Part shown: piece by piece, positions 24,323 through 32,904 of the stretch
Numbering within the stretch: position 1 is the stretch's first letter
Layout of the letters: the number at the start of each line of letters is the position of its first letter
DNA from: Celeribacter neptunius
Lineage (GTDB): Bacteria; Pseudomonadota; Alphaproteobacteria; Rhodobacterales; Rhodobacteraceae
Assembly (NCBI RefSeq): GCF_900113955.1
Contig: NZ_FORH01000001.1
Span: forward strand, 860,395-924,394
Direction of reading: 5' to 3'
Length of the DNA stretch: 64,000 nt
Position numbers and translations under genes: made by a program
The notes under the pieces: model-generated
Databases searched by the model: none
Told to the model about the DNA's origin: nothing
What the model saw: only the letters and a program-made list of their open reading frames with translations

Positions 24323-27079
24323 CTATGCCGCAGGCAGCAGACGGCGCACCAGCATCACCACTTGCCAGATCAGGGTCGGCAACAGGCTCATCGACAGCAC
24401 CACCATCCACATCGTGGCGTCGGGGGCCACGAGGCCGAGCACGGCCCCCAGCGGCGGCAGATAGGAAGGGATCAGCAACAGTATCATGCAAAGCGCCAGC
24501 GCGGCCCAGACCCATGGGTTGCGGGTAATCTCGTTGCGGATCAGCGGCGCGGTGCCGGCGTGCATGTTGAACACCTGCCAGAGCTGGGCCGTGGCCAGGG
24601 TCAGGAAGGTCACTGTCACCGTCGCCTCCGGCGTAATGCCGAGCCGGGGGCTGAGCCACATGGCGCCAAAGACCCCGGCGCTCATCAAAAGGCTCTGGGC
24701 GCCGAGCCGGAGCCATTGCGGCCGTCCCAGGATCGGTTCCTGCGGTGGCCGCGGCCGCCGCTCGAGCACATCGCTTTCCCCCTCGCCAAGCGCCAAGGCG
24801 AAGGCGGGAAACACATCGGTGATCAGATTGAGATAGAGGATCTGCAGGGGCAGGATCGGCAAGGGCAGGGACAAGAGCACGGCGAGCCCCACCACCAGAA
24901 CCTCGGTCAGGTTGCAGGCCAGAAGATAGGCGGCAAAACGGCGGATATTGCCGAAGATGATCCGACCCTCGCGAATGGCGGCGACGATGGTCGGAAAGGC
25001 ATCATCGAGCAGGATCATCGCCGAGGATTCCCGCGCCACATCGGTGCCTCTGAGCCCCATGGCCACGCCGATATCCGCCTGTCTGAGCGCCGGCGCATCG
25101 TTGACGCCGTCACCGGTCATCGCAACGATCTCGCCCGCGGCCTGATAGGCGCGTACCAGTTCGAGTTTCTCCTTTGGGCTGACCCGGGCGAAAATCCCGA
25201 TCCGGGCGAAATTGTCGGCGCCATCGGCCGTGAGCTTTGCCACCTCGACGCCTTCGACGACATTTTCCGCCGCGCTTTCGAGGCCGACGCTCTGACCGAT
25301 GCTGCGCGCCGTGGCGGCGTGATCGCCGGTGACCATGACGACGCGGATGCCGGCGCGGTGACAGGCGGCGATGGCATTGGGCACATCGCTGCGCGCCGGG
25401 TCCTCCAGCCCGATCAACCCGAGAAAGGTCAGCGCCTCATAGGGGGCGGGCTCCGGTCCGGATTCGGCTTTCGCGGCGCAGGCCAGCACCCGCAAACCGT
25501 GACGGGCCAACTCGGCGGCGCGCGCCAGCCAGAGTTGCCGGTCCTCTTCTTTGAGCGCGGCGAGCTGGCCTTCGGGAGAGATGAAATCGCTGTTGCGCAG
25601 CACCGCTTCCGGCGCGCCTTTGATCGCGTAGAGCGCATCCTCGCCGCGGCGGTGGATCGTTGCCATCATTTTGCTGGTGCTGTCGAAGGCCACCTTGCGC
25701 AGCAAAGGATAGCGCTGCAGCAAGCTGTCGCGGGCATGGCCAACCGTGAGCCCGGCGCGCAGCAGTGCCACCTCCATCGGGTCGCCGGTGCCCTCGGCCT
25801 CGGCATCCTCGAGCGCGGCATCGTTGCAAAGCACCGCGACCTCGATCAGCGTGGCAAGCTGGGCGTCGCTCTCACCGGGGCGGGCCGCGTCGTCTGTCGT
25901 CATGCCCTGTGTCGTCAAGCCCGGTGTCGCCATACCCGGTGTCGTGATGCCGTCCAGCGGGCCGTCCAGCCCGACCTCGCCCGAGGGCAGCCAGACCCGC
26001 CGCACCGACATCCGGTTCTCGGTCAAGGTGCCGGTCTTGTCTGTCAGGATCACGGTGGTGGCGCCCAGCGCCTCGACCGCCGAGAGATGTTCGACCAGCG
26101 CATTCTGACGCGCCATGCGCCACATGCCGCGGGCCAGTGTCAGGGTCGCCACGACCGGAAGCCCCTCCGGGATCGCCGCCACGGCGAGCGCAATCGCGGC
26201 TTCGGCCATCATGAACGCGTCCTTGCCGCTCAGAATGCCGATCCCGGCGATCAGGACGGTCAACACGAGCGTCGCCCAGACCAGCTGCGACGACAGATGC
26301 GCCAGTTTCTTTTCGATCGGCGAGCTTTCCGTTCCGGCCTCGGCCACCAGCTCGGAGACCTGACCGATTTCGGTCGCAAGCCCGGTCCCGGTGACCACGC
26401 CAAGCGCGCTGCCGGCGGTCAGGGAGGTGCCGCGGTAGAGCATGGAATGTCGGTCTGCCAGCCGCGCCTCCGCCGCCACCGGTGCGGCGGATTTGTCGAC
26501 GGCAAGGGATTCCCCGGTCAGGGTGGATTCATTGACCTGAAGATTTGCGGTCTCGATCAGCCGCAAATCGGCGGGCACGGCATCGCCGGCATCCAGCAAG
26601 ACGATATCGCCGGGCACGAGCTCTTCCGAGGCGATCATCCGGTCATGGCCGTCACGGCGCACCCGGGCTTTCGGGGTTTCCAGCGCCTGCAGCCCCTCGA
26701 TCGAACGCGCCGCCTTGTATTCGGTGAAAAAGCCGATCAGCGTGTTGATCAGCAGCACGATCACGATGGCGATCGTCTCCGCCGCCTCGTGAAACAGCGC
26801 CGCGAGCACCGCCGCACCGGCCAGCAGGAACACCACGGGGCTCTGCAATTGCCGCAAGAGCAGGGTGAGGAGGCCAACCCTTTGTTTCGAGGCGATCCGG
26901 TTGGGGCCGAATTGGCTGCGTCTCTTTGCGACCTCCGGCTCGGCAAGCCCCTTATCCGCCGTGACGCCAAGCCGGGTCAGGATCTCATCGCCCGACTGCG
27001 CATGATATCGGAGCACCGGATCGATCTGTTCTGTCACCTTGGTCACGTTGAGTCGCCCTAATTGCTTGTGTTCAAACAT
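24323..27079 (-). CDS. Cation-transporting P-type ATPase, probable Ca2+ (P2A-like)
   Basis: 918 aa, the length of P2-type pumps. N-terminal cation ATPase domain, actuator TGES (residue 188), phosphorylation motif DKTGTLT at 347-353, KGAP nucleotide site, TGDGVNDAPA hinge. Ion-site residues known in SERCA are conserved: PEGLP in M4 (304-308), Asn and Glu in M5 (CNLTEV), Asn-x2-Thr-Asp in M6 (NLITDVFPA). These favour Ca2+ over Mg2+ (MgtA) or K+. A 15-bp tandem repeat adds TTPGM-like units after the phosphorylation site. No SD is evident before ATG 27079; GTG codons at positions 12 and 15 of the protein are alternatives. A palindrome overlaps the presumed promoter. Confidence 0.88.
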   Translation of the reverse strand: MFEHKQLGRLNVTKVTEQIDPVLRYHAQSGDEILTRLGVTADKGLAEPEVAKRRSQFGPNRIASKQRVGLLTLLLRQLQSPVVFLLAGAAVLAALFHEAAETIAIVIVLLINTLIGFFTEYKAARSIEGLQALETPKARVRRDGHDRMIASEELVPGDIVLLDAGDAVPADLRLIETANLQVNESTLTGESLAVDKSAAPVAAEARLADRHSMLYRGTSLTAGSALGVVTGTGLATEIGQVSELVAEAGTESSPIEKKLAHLSSQLVWATLVLTVLIAGIGILSGKDAFMMAEAAIALAVAAIPEGLPVVATLTLARGMWRMARQNALVEHLSAVEALGATTVILTDKTGTLTENRMSVRRVWLPSGEVGLDGPLDGITTPGMATPGLTTQGMTTDDAARPGESDAQLATLIEVAVLCNDAALEDAEAEGTGDPMEVALLRAGLTVGHARDSLLQRYPLLRKVAFDSTSKMMATIHRRGEDALYAIKGAPEAVLRNSDFISPEGQLAALKEEDRQLWLARAAELARHGLRVLACAAKAESGPEPAPYEALTFLGLIGLEDPARSDVPNAIAACHRAGIRVVMVTGDHAATARSIGQSVGLESAAENVVEGVEVAKLTADGADNFARIGIFARVSPKEKLELVRAYQAAGEIVAMTGDGVNDAPALRQADIGVAMGLRGTDVARESSAMILLDDAFPTIVAAIREGRIIFGNIRRFAAYLLACNLTEVLVVGLAVLLSLPLPILPLQILYLNLITDVFPAFALALGEGESDVLERRPRPPQEPILGRPQWLRLGAQSLLMSAGVFGAMWLSPRLGITPEATVTVTFLTLATAQLWQVFNMHAGTAPLIRNEITRNPWVWAALALCMILLLIPSYLPPLGAVLGLVAPDATMWMVVLSMSLLPTLIWQVVMLVRRLLPAA
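25896..25955 (-). repeat. 15-bp in-frame tandem repeat in P-type ATPase gene
   Basis: Four 15-bp units (GTCGTCATGCCCTGT, GTCGTCAAGCCCGGT, GTCGCCATACCCGGT, partial GTCGTGATGCCGTCC on the plus strand) encode TTPGM-ATPGL-TTQGM-T in residues 379-394, an exposed linker between the P and N domains. In frame, so copy change would not break the gene. Confidence 0.8.
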
Positions 27080-27089
27080 GATATGGATC

Positions 27090-27102
27090 TGTGATATTCA
27101 CA
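27090..27102. promoter_or_regulatory. Candidate operator TGTGATATTCACA
   Basis: Perfect 5-bp arms TGTGA/TCACA with a 3-bp spacer, ending 11 bp before the ATPase start. The arms resemble CRP half-sites, but the spacer is 3 rather than 6. Placement suggests repression of the ATPase gene; inference. Confidence 0.35.
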
Positions 27103-27327
27103 ACCATCGGTCACCACCTTCGCTGCGCGCAATGCCCGGATCGGAACCGGGCGTGCACGATGTGAGATCTCGGCGGGTCGATTTTTCACCGACTTCTCAA
27201 AACGGACGCAATAGGGCTATGTTGGACGGAGGGCGCCAAGGCGTGCCATGTCAAAGCGCCGGCCGAAGGACGCTACCCGGAGGCGGCAACATGGACGCGC
27301 CTTCAGAACCTTTTGGGAGAGTTCCGG

Positions 27328-28422
27328 ATGAAACCTGTTCCTTTGGGCATGGTCGGTGGCGGGCAGGGCGGTTTTATCGGCGCGGTGCATCGCATCGCCG
27401 CCCGGCTCGACAATCGCTTTGAACTGGTGGCGGGGGCGCTGTCCTCCGACCCGGAAAAAGCCCGGACCTCTGCCGAGGCGATCGGGCTCGAGCGCAGCTA
27501 TGACAACTGGGCGGAGATGGCCCGGTCCGAGGCGGCCCGCCCGGACGGCATCCGCGCCGTTGCCATCGTCACGCCCAATCATCTGCATTTCGGACCCGCG
27601 AAAGCCTTTCTCGAAGCGGGAATTCACGTGATCTGCGACAAGCCGATGACCGCGACGCTCGAAGAGGCCGAGGCGTTGGCCGAGATCGCCACACAGTCGA
27701 AAGCCCTGTTCATCCTGACCCACACCTATGCCGGTTATCCGATGCTGCGCGAGGCCCGGCGGCTGGTCGCCGAAGGCGCGCTCGGGCACCTGCGGCTGGT
27801 CAATGTCGAATATGTTCAGGACTGGCTGGCCGAACCGCTGGAGCAAAGTCAGCCGATCTGGCGCACCGATCCGAAACAGGCGGGGGCCGGCGCGATTGGC
27901 GACATCGGTACCCATGCTGCGCATCTGGCACGCTTTGTCTCCGGCCTGCCGATCGAGGCGGTCTCCGCCGAGTTGCACAGTTTCGTCGCGGGCCGTCAGG
28001 TCGATGACAATTGCCATGTCATGCTGCGCCTAGCCGATGGCGCGCGGGGGATGCTCTGGGCCTCACAGGTCGCGCCGGGCTTCGACAACGATCTGCACCT
28101 GCGGGTGATCGGCGAGGCGGGCGGGCTGGAATGGCATCACGATCGCCCCGACGAGCTGCGTTTTACGCCCCTGGGCGAGGCGACGCGCATCCTGAGCCGC
28201 GGAGGTCCCGGATTTCAGGGGCAAGCCCGTGTGCCTGCTGGCCATCCCGAGGGCTATCTCGAAGCCTTTGCCTCGCTCTATACCGACGCCGCCGATGCCA
28301 TCGCGGCCGGGCAGATGCCCGAGGGGCTGCCGGGGATTTCCGACGGGCTGAGCGGGCTGCGGTTCATCGCGGCCTGTCAGGCCTCGAGTACCGCCGACGG
28401 GCGCTGGACCGCGCTTGTCTGA
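27328..28422 (+). CDS. Gfo/Idh/MocA family NAD(P)-dependent oxidoreductase
   Basis: 364 aa from ATG 27328 (GGGAGA at 7-nt spacing); an upstream TTG at 27313 is less likely. N-terminal Rossmann motif LGMVGGGQGGFIGAVH, the family CDKPMT segment (EKP position, about residue 110) and the C-terminal catalytic-type motif GDIGTHAAHL near residue 190. Acts on a sugar, inositol or similar polyol; substrate not deducible. It is alone, divergent from the P-type ATPase and convergent with the argE-like gene. Confidence 0.85.
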   Translation: MKPVPLGMVGGGQGGFIGAVHRIAARLDNRFELVAGALSSDPEKARTSAEAIGLERSYDNWAEMARSEAARPDGIRAVAIVTPNHLHFGPAKAFLEAGIHVICDKPMTATLEEAEALAEIATQSKALFILTHTYAGYPMLREARRLVAEGALGHLRLVNVEYVQDWLAEPLEQSQPIWRTDPKQAGAGAIGDIGTHAAHLARFVSGLPIEAVSAELHSFVAGRQVDDNCHVMLRLADGARGMLWASQVAPGFDNDLHLRVIGEAGGLEWHHDRPDELRFTPLGEATRILSRGGPGFQGQARVPAGHPEGYLEAFASLYTDAADAIAAGQMPEGLPGISDGLSGLRFIAACQASSTADGRWTALV

Positions 28423-28474
28423 CCGTTTCCGACGGTGATCGTCTGACCCCTCCGGTCCCCGGGCGCAGAGTGGC

Positions 28475-29620
28475 TCAGGCCCGGAGGCTGTCGAGAATGC
28501 GATCCATCATGGCGTCGCAGGCAAGGAGCTCGGAGAGTTCGAGATATTCGTCGGGCTTATGGCCTTGCCCCTCCATCGAACCGGGGCCGCAGACCACGGT
28601 CGCAATCCCGAGCCCCTGAAAGAACCCGGCCTCCGTGCCGAAGGCGACCTTGGTCACGGCGTTGGTTTTGGCGAGGGTTTTCGCCAAGGTCACGATCTCC
28701 GCCTCCTCCGGCACGTCGAGACCGGGATAGGCGTTGACTTCCGTGACCTCGATACGTGCCACGGGGCACTGTGTCGCAAAGCGGTCGGTAACGCGCGCCG
28801 CGGCGGCGTAGATCCGGGCGGCGATGTCTTCGGCGGCATCGGCGGCGAGGTGGCGGTATTCGAACCGCATCTCCGCCCGGTCCGGCACGATGTTCAGAGC
28901 GGTCCCACCCGAAAGCGTGCCGACATGGACCGTGGAATAGGGCACGCCGTAAGCCGGGTCACGCGCGCCCTCTGTGGCGTAATAGTCCTGAAGGACGCGC
29001 AGCTCGGTGGTGAAGTCGGCGGCCAGATGCAGCGCATTGGTGAACAGGGGCGCCAGCGCCGAGTGCCCGCTTTCGCCATGACAGATCGCTTCAAACGCCG
29101 CCTTGCCCTTGTGCCCGATGGCCACCTGCATCCCGGTCGGTTCGCCGACGAAACAGGCGCGGGGGTGACCGAGGGCCGCGGGCAGGGCACTGATCATCTG
29201 TTGAATGCCGACACAGCCCACTTCCTCGTCATAGGAAATCGCCAGTTTGAGCGGTTCTTTGAGAGGGACCTTGGCGGCGCGGTCCGCCAGCGCCAGCATG
29301 GCGGCCAGATAGCCCTTCATATCCGTCGTGCCGCGGCCATAGAGCCGGTCGCCTTCGCGGGTCAGGCGAAACGGATCGCGGCTCCAGTTTTGCCCGGTCA
29401 CCGGCACCACATCGGTATGCGCCGACAGCATGATCCCGTCGCCCTCGGGCCCGAGCACGGCAAAAAGCCCCGCCTTCTGACCGGTCGCATCCGGCACGCG
29501 GGTGATGCGAAATCCGCGGGCGCGCAGATAGTCTTCGACAAAATCGATCAGCGGCAGGTTGGATCTGGCGCTGGTGGTGTCAAAGGCGATCAGCCGGTCG
29601 AGAAGGGTCAGGGTGTCCAT
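28475..29620 (-). CDS. argE: M20 family deacetylase, acetylornithine deacetylase (ArgE) type
   Basis: 381 aa, close to E. coli ArgE (383). Metal-site motifs: LSAHTDVVPV (His, then Asp two residues on), RGTTDMKG (bridging Asp), DEEVGCVG (catalytic Glu) and CGPGSMEGQGHKPDEYLE near the C-terminus. Hydrolyses N-acetyl amino acids such as N2-acetylornithine. It is co-directional with and 30 bp from a class III aminotransferase, so in this setting it may instead deacylate an acylated polyamine or diamine intermediate. Biosynthetic versus catabolic role is unresolved. Confidence 0.82.
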   Translation of the reverse strand: MDTLTLLDRLIAFDTTSARSNLPLIDFVEDYLRARGFRITRVPDATGQKAGLFAVLGPEGDGIMLSAHTDVVPVTGQNWSRDPFRLTREGDRLYGRGTTDMKGYLAAMLALADRAAKVPLKEPLKLAISYDEEVGCVGIQQMISALPAALGHPRACFVGEPTGMQVAIGHKGKAAFEAICHGESGHSALAPLFTNALHLAADFTTELRVLQDYYATEGARDPAYGVPYSTVHVGTLSGGTALNIVPDRAEMRFEYRHLAADAAEDIAARIYAAAARVTDRFATQCPVARIEVTEVNAYPGLDVPEEAEIVTLAKTLAKTNAVTKVAFGTEAGFFQGLGIATVVCGPGSMEGQGHKPDEYLELSELLACDAMMDRILDSLRA

Positions 29621-29650
29621 ATGTGCTGTGCTCGGTTGGGGGCGGCGGGC

Positions 29651-31012
29651 TCAGAGACCCGCCGCGACTTCGGTGATGGCCTCGCGCAGAATGCCCTCGA
29701 TCTCGTCGATCATCGCCTCATCCATGATGAGGGTCGGCGAGAGGATGAGCACATTGCCCAGAGGCCGGGCGATGAGACCGCGTTTCTGACAGGCGCGGGC
29801 GACCTTGAGACCGACCTCGACCTCGGCGGGATGGCTTTCCTTGGTGGTGCGATCCTTGACGAATTCGATGCCGATCATGAAATGGCTGCCGCGCACTTCG
29901 CCGACCAGCTCAATGTCCGAGAGCCCGCGCAGTTTGCGCTCGAAATAGGCGCCGGTGGTGCGGACGCGCTCCGGGATGGCTTCGCGTTCCATGATCGCGA
30001 TATTGGTCAGCGCGGCGGCGGCGGCGGCGGGGTGGCCGGAATAGGTCATGCCGTGCAGGAACATGCCGTCGGGGCCGGAGATCACGTCGTGAATCTCGTC
30101 CGACACGATGGTGGCCGACATCGGCTGATAGCCCGAGGTCAGACCCTTGGCGGTGTTGATGATGTCGGGCGTGGTGTCGAACACGGCCTCGGAGGCAAAG
30201 AAATGGCCGAGCCGACCAAAGGCGGTGACCACCTCATCGGCGATATATTTGATGTCATGGGCGCGGCAGATCTCCTGCATCCGGCGGTGATAGCCCTGAG
30301 GTGCTGCGATCACGCCGCCCGCGCCCTGAATCGGTTCGGCGATGAAGGCACAGATGTTTTCCGCCCCGATACGATCAATGCTTTGGCTCAGATCCAGGGC
30401 CAGCGCGTCGAGGAATTCGGCTTCTGTCATCTCGCCGCCCTCGCGCCAGTGATGCGGCGCGCGCAGGTGATGCACGAGCTCTGAAGCGGCGGTCCAGCCC
30501 TCCGAATAGCCGGGCGTGGTCATCGCCATCGAAAGGTGGGTCGAGCCGTGATAGGCGCCATGCCTTGAGAGCACCTTGAGCTTGTTCGGGCGGCCCTTGC
30601 GGATGTTGTAATGGTGCAGAATGCGGATCGCGCTGTCATTGGCGACCGAGCCGGAATTGCCGAAATAGACCGCGTTGAGATCGCCGGGGGCGAGCTCTGC
30701 AAGCTTTTGCGACAGGGCCGCCGCCGTCGGGTGGGTGAAATTGTAGAAGGTCGAATAATAGTCGAGCGTCTGCAACTGATTGGCAATCGCCTCGATCATC
30801 TCGCGCCGCCCATGACCGATGTTGACACACCACAGGCCGGCGATGCCGTCGATCATCTTCTGCCCGTCATTGTCATAGACATAGGCCCCCTCGGCACGGC
30901 TGATCACGGTGCGGGCGCCTTGGGCCTTGAGCGCGTTGAGATCGGCGAAGGATTGGATGAGATGGGCATCCTGGTCGAGAATGGCGGCGGTGGAGGCGCG
31001 TGCGAAGGTCAT
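29651..31012 (-). CDS. Class III PLP aminotransferase (omega-amine:pyruvate type)
   Basis: 453 aa. Motifs: GIAGLWCVNIGHGRREM near residue 55, YFGNSGSVANDSAIR (PLP phosphate), HGAYHGST, FIAEPIQGAGGVIAAP and the PLP lysine in NTAKGLTSGYQPM. Related to the SpuC-like enzyme at 1-677 but distinct (SDS/TNS site reads GNSGSVAND). Likely converts an omega-amino group of a polyamine or beta-amino acid to the aldehyde, with pyruvate as acceptor. AGGAGACAG precedes the start. The divergent region to the LuxR-HTH gene carries two related palindromes. Confidence 0.85.
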   Translation of the reverse strand: MTFARASTAAILDQDAHLIQSFADLNALKAQGARTVISRAEGAYVYDNDGQKMIDGIAGLWCVNIGHGRREMIEAIANQLQTLDYYSTFYNFTHPTAAALSQKLAELAPGDLNAVYFGNSGSVANDSAIRILHHYNIRKGRPNKLKVLSRHGAYHGSTHLSMAMTTPGYSEGWTAASELVHHLRAPHHWREGGEMTEAEFLDALALDLSQSIDRIGAENICAFIAEPIQGAGGVIAAPQGYHRRMQEICRAHDIKYIADEVVTAFGRLGHFFASEAVFDTTPDIINTAKGLTSGYQPMSATIVSDEIHDVISGPDGMFLHGMTYSGHPAAAAAALTNIAIMEREAIPERVRTTGAYFERKLRGLSDIELVGEVRGSHFMIGIEFVKDRTTKESHPAEVEVGLKVARACQKRGLIARPLGNVLILSPTLIMDEAMIDEIEGILREAITEVAAGL

Positions 31013-31049
31013 GATCTGTCTCCTGGACTGTTTCCGGTGCGGCGAAATC

Positions 31050-31064
31050 GGGATAAATTACCCC
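31050..31064. promoter_or_regulatory. Candidate operator, distal copy
   Basis: GGGATAAATTACCCC, an imperfect version of the palindrome at 31102-31115. Centre-to-centre distance is about 51.5 bp, close to five helical turns. Confidence 0.45.
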
Positions 31065-31101
31065 TTTTCTTACAGGCCTTTTTTCTTCTATTTCCGACAG
31101 A

Positions 31102-31115
31102 GGGGTATATACCCC
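31102..31115. promoter_or_regulatory. Candidate operator GGGGTATATACCCC
   Basis: Perfect 14-bp palindrome directly 5' of the AAGGAGGT ribosome site of the LuxR-HTH gene. The position suits autoregulation and control of the divergent aminotransferase. Confidence 0.55.
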
Positions 31116-31128
31116 CAAGGAGGTATGC

Positions 31129-31950
31129 ATGATCCCCGAACCGTCTCATGCGCCAGAACAGCAGCGCGCCGCAGATCATCTGGCCGAGGCCATCACGCGC
31201 CTCGGAGAGGAGGATTTTGCCGCCGCTTTCACCGCATGGCTGCACAGTGAACTGGCTTTCGACAATATGACCATTCTGGCCTATGCCGAGGCCGGACCTC
31301 CGGCGCCGGTGTTTCGCGCGGCAGGGGATCGGCGCGTGCACGCCCGGCTCGACAGCGCCTATCTCAACGGCGCTTACCTGCTCGACCCGTTTCATCAGCT
31401 GCATCTCGACGGCGCGCCCGACGGGCTGTACCGGCTTCAGGACATCGCGCCGGATCATTTTACCCGTGGCGAATATTACCTGACCTATTATGCGGCGACG
31501 ACGCTGACCGATGAGATCGCGTATCTGATCGCGCCCGGGCCCGGCGTGAGCGTGACCGCCTGTCTGGGGCGCGACGCCTCCACAAACCGAAAGTTTTCCG
31601 CCCGTGATCTGGCCGAGGCCGCGCGCATTGCGCCGGTCTGTCTGGCGCTGATGCGACGGCATTGGGCAGAGCTCGATACTGATATGCCGGGGCAGGGGAC
31701 CGAAACCGTGCCGGACCGATTGCGCCGGAACGCGGCAACGCTTGGCATCGCGCTGACGCCACGACAGGCGGAGGTCGCGTTTCTGATCCTGAAAGGGCAT
31801 TCGACCACCTCTATTGCATTGCGGCTTTCGCTCAGCCCGCAGACCGTGAAAGTCTTTCGAAAACAGCTCTATAGCCGCTGCGGCATCAGCTCTCAGGCGG
31901 AGCTGTTTTCGCTTTTTCTGCCACTGCTGGGCTCGCCAGAGGGCCGCTGA
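31129..31950 (+). CDS. LuxR-type HTH transcriptional regulator
   Basis: 273 aa with a near-perfect SD (AAGGAGGT) 4 nt before ATG. The C-terminal ~65 residues are a GerE/LuxR HTH (LTPRQAEVAFLILKGHSTTSIALRLSLSPQTVKVFRKQLYSR, written here only to mark the helix region at about 205-245). The N-terminal 190 residues have no receiver Asp pattern or clear autoinducer domain that I recognise, so the signal is unknown. It is divergent from the aminotransferase at 29651 and probably regulates it through the paired palindromes. Its last 65 bp overlap the 3' end of the convergent LysR gene. Confidence 0.83.
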   Translation: MIPEPSHAPEQQRAADHLAEAITRLGEEDFAAAFTAWLHSELAFDNMTILAYAEAGPPAPVFRAAGDRRVHARLDSAYLNGAYLLDPFHQLHLDGAPDGLYRLQDIAPDHFTRGEYYLTYYAATTLTDEIAYLIAPGPGVSVTACLGRDASTNRKFSARDLAEAARIAPVCLALMRRHWAELDTDMPGQGTETVPDRLRRNAATLGIALTPRQAEVAFLILKGHSTTSIALRLSLSPQTVKVFRKQLYSRCGISSQAELFSLFLPLLGSPEGR

Positions 31951-32878
31951 TCTCGCGGGGTACACCGCCCGGCGAAAATCCGTCCCGGACCCAGGATTGC
32001 GCGAACTCGAGAAAGCTGCGCACCACATGGGTGGTCTCGGCATGCGGTGGCATCAACAGCCCCATTTTCAAGGGCCGCAGATTGCCCGCGAGCGGTATGA
32101 ATTTCAGCGACTTGCCATCGGGGGACATGCCGTTGAGCGGTCGCAGGTTGGCGATCGAATAGCCAAATCCATTGGCCACCAGGCTGCGCACCACGGCAAT
32201 GTCGCGCGAGCGTTCGGAAATCTCCGGCTTGATGCCCTTGTCCTGAAAGAACGACAGGAAATAATCCGCGCTTTGCGGCAGGTCGAGCAGCACCATCGGC
32301 AGGCTGCGCAGCTCCTCGACGTCGATCTCCACCCGATCCGCCAGCGGGTGATCCGCCGGGATCAGCACAAAGGGCGGCATTTCGATCAAGGGAATAAAGG
32401 TCAGATCGGGCGGCACCACCAGATCATAGGCCAGGGCCACATCGATCTCCGCCCGTCTGAGCGCGCTGACCAGATCGTTGGCGTCATATTCGCTCTGGGA
32501 AAACCGCACCTCTGGGAAACTGTCGGTGAAATCCTTGCGCAACGCCGGCAGGACAACCTGGGCAAAGGTCAGCATGCAACCGACCATGATCGGCCCGCGC
32601 ACCTGACCGGAAATATCCCCGGCCAGATCGACCAGCCGGTCGGCCTCGCGCAGCACGGCGCGGGCCTGATCCATGAGTACGCGCCCGGCCTGTGTCAGCG
32701 ACAGGCCCTGCGCGTGCTGGCGCACGAACAAGGGCATGCCGAATTCGGTTTCGAGCTGGGAAATCGCCGTCGAGATCGAGGGGGACGAGACATTGACGCG
32801 ACCGGCGGCCACCGTGATGCTGCCGGCCTCTCCGACCGCGACGAAATATTCAAGCTGTCGGAGAGTGAAACGGATCAT
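31886..32878 (-). CDS. LysR-family transcriptional regulator
   Basis: 330 aa from ATG 32878 (MIRFTLRQLEYFVAVGEAG); earlier ATG codons at 32896 and 32926 would overlap the aldehyde dehydrogenase gene. N-terminal winged HTH at about 4-62 (AAGRVNVSSPSISTAISQLE), then a periplasmic-binding-like effector domain (residues ~90-295). The C-terminal ~25 residues are an extra Pro/Ala/Lys tail encoded in the region overlapping the LuxR-HTH gene on the other strand. It is the last gene of the 41176-31886 minus-strand unit, 26 bp after the aldehyde dehydrogenase, and so probably regulates that unit. Confidence 0.87.
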   Translation of the reverse strand: MIRFTLRQLEYFVAVGEAGSITVAAGRVNVSSPSISTAISQLETEFGMPLFVRQHAQGLSLTQAGRVLMDQARAVLREADRLVDLAGDISGQVRGPIMVGCMLTFAQVVLPALRKDFTDSFPEVRFSQSEYDANDLVSALRRAEIDVALAYDLVVPPDLTFIPLIEMPPFVLIPADHPLADRVEIDVEELRSLPMVLLDLPQSADYFLSFFQDKGIKPEISERSRDIAVVRSLVANGFGYSIANLRPLNGMSPDGKSLKFIPLAGNLRPLKMGLLMPPHAETTHVVRSFLEFAQSWVRDGFSPGGVPREISGPLASPAVAEKAKTAPPES

Positions 32879-32904
32879 AGGTCGCCTTTTGTCCATGCTG
32901 CGCC

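Noticed and set aside
24056-27061. 1001-codon plus-strand open frame
   Set aside because: Antisense to the P-type ATPase, whose DKTGTLT, TGES and GDGVNDAP motifs are unmistakable on the minus strand. The shadow protein is rich in His/Gln/Arg/Gly, as expected for reverse-complement translation.
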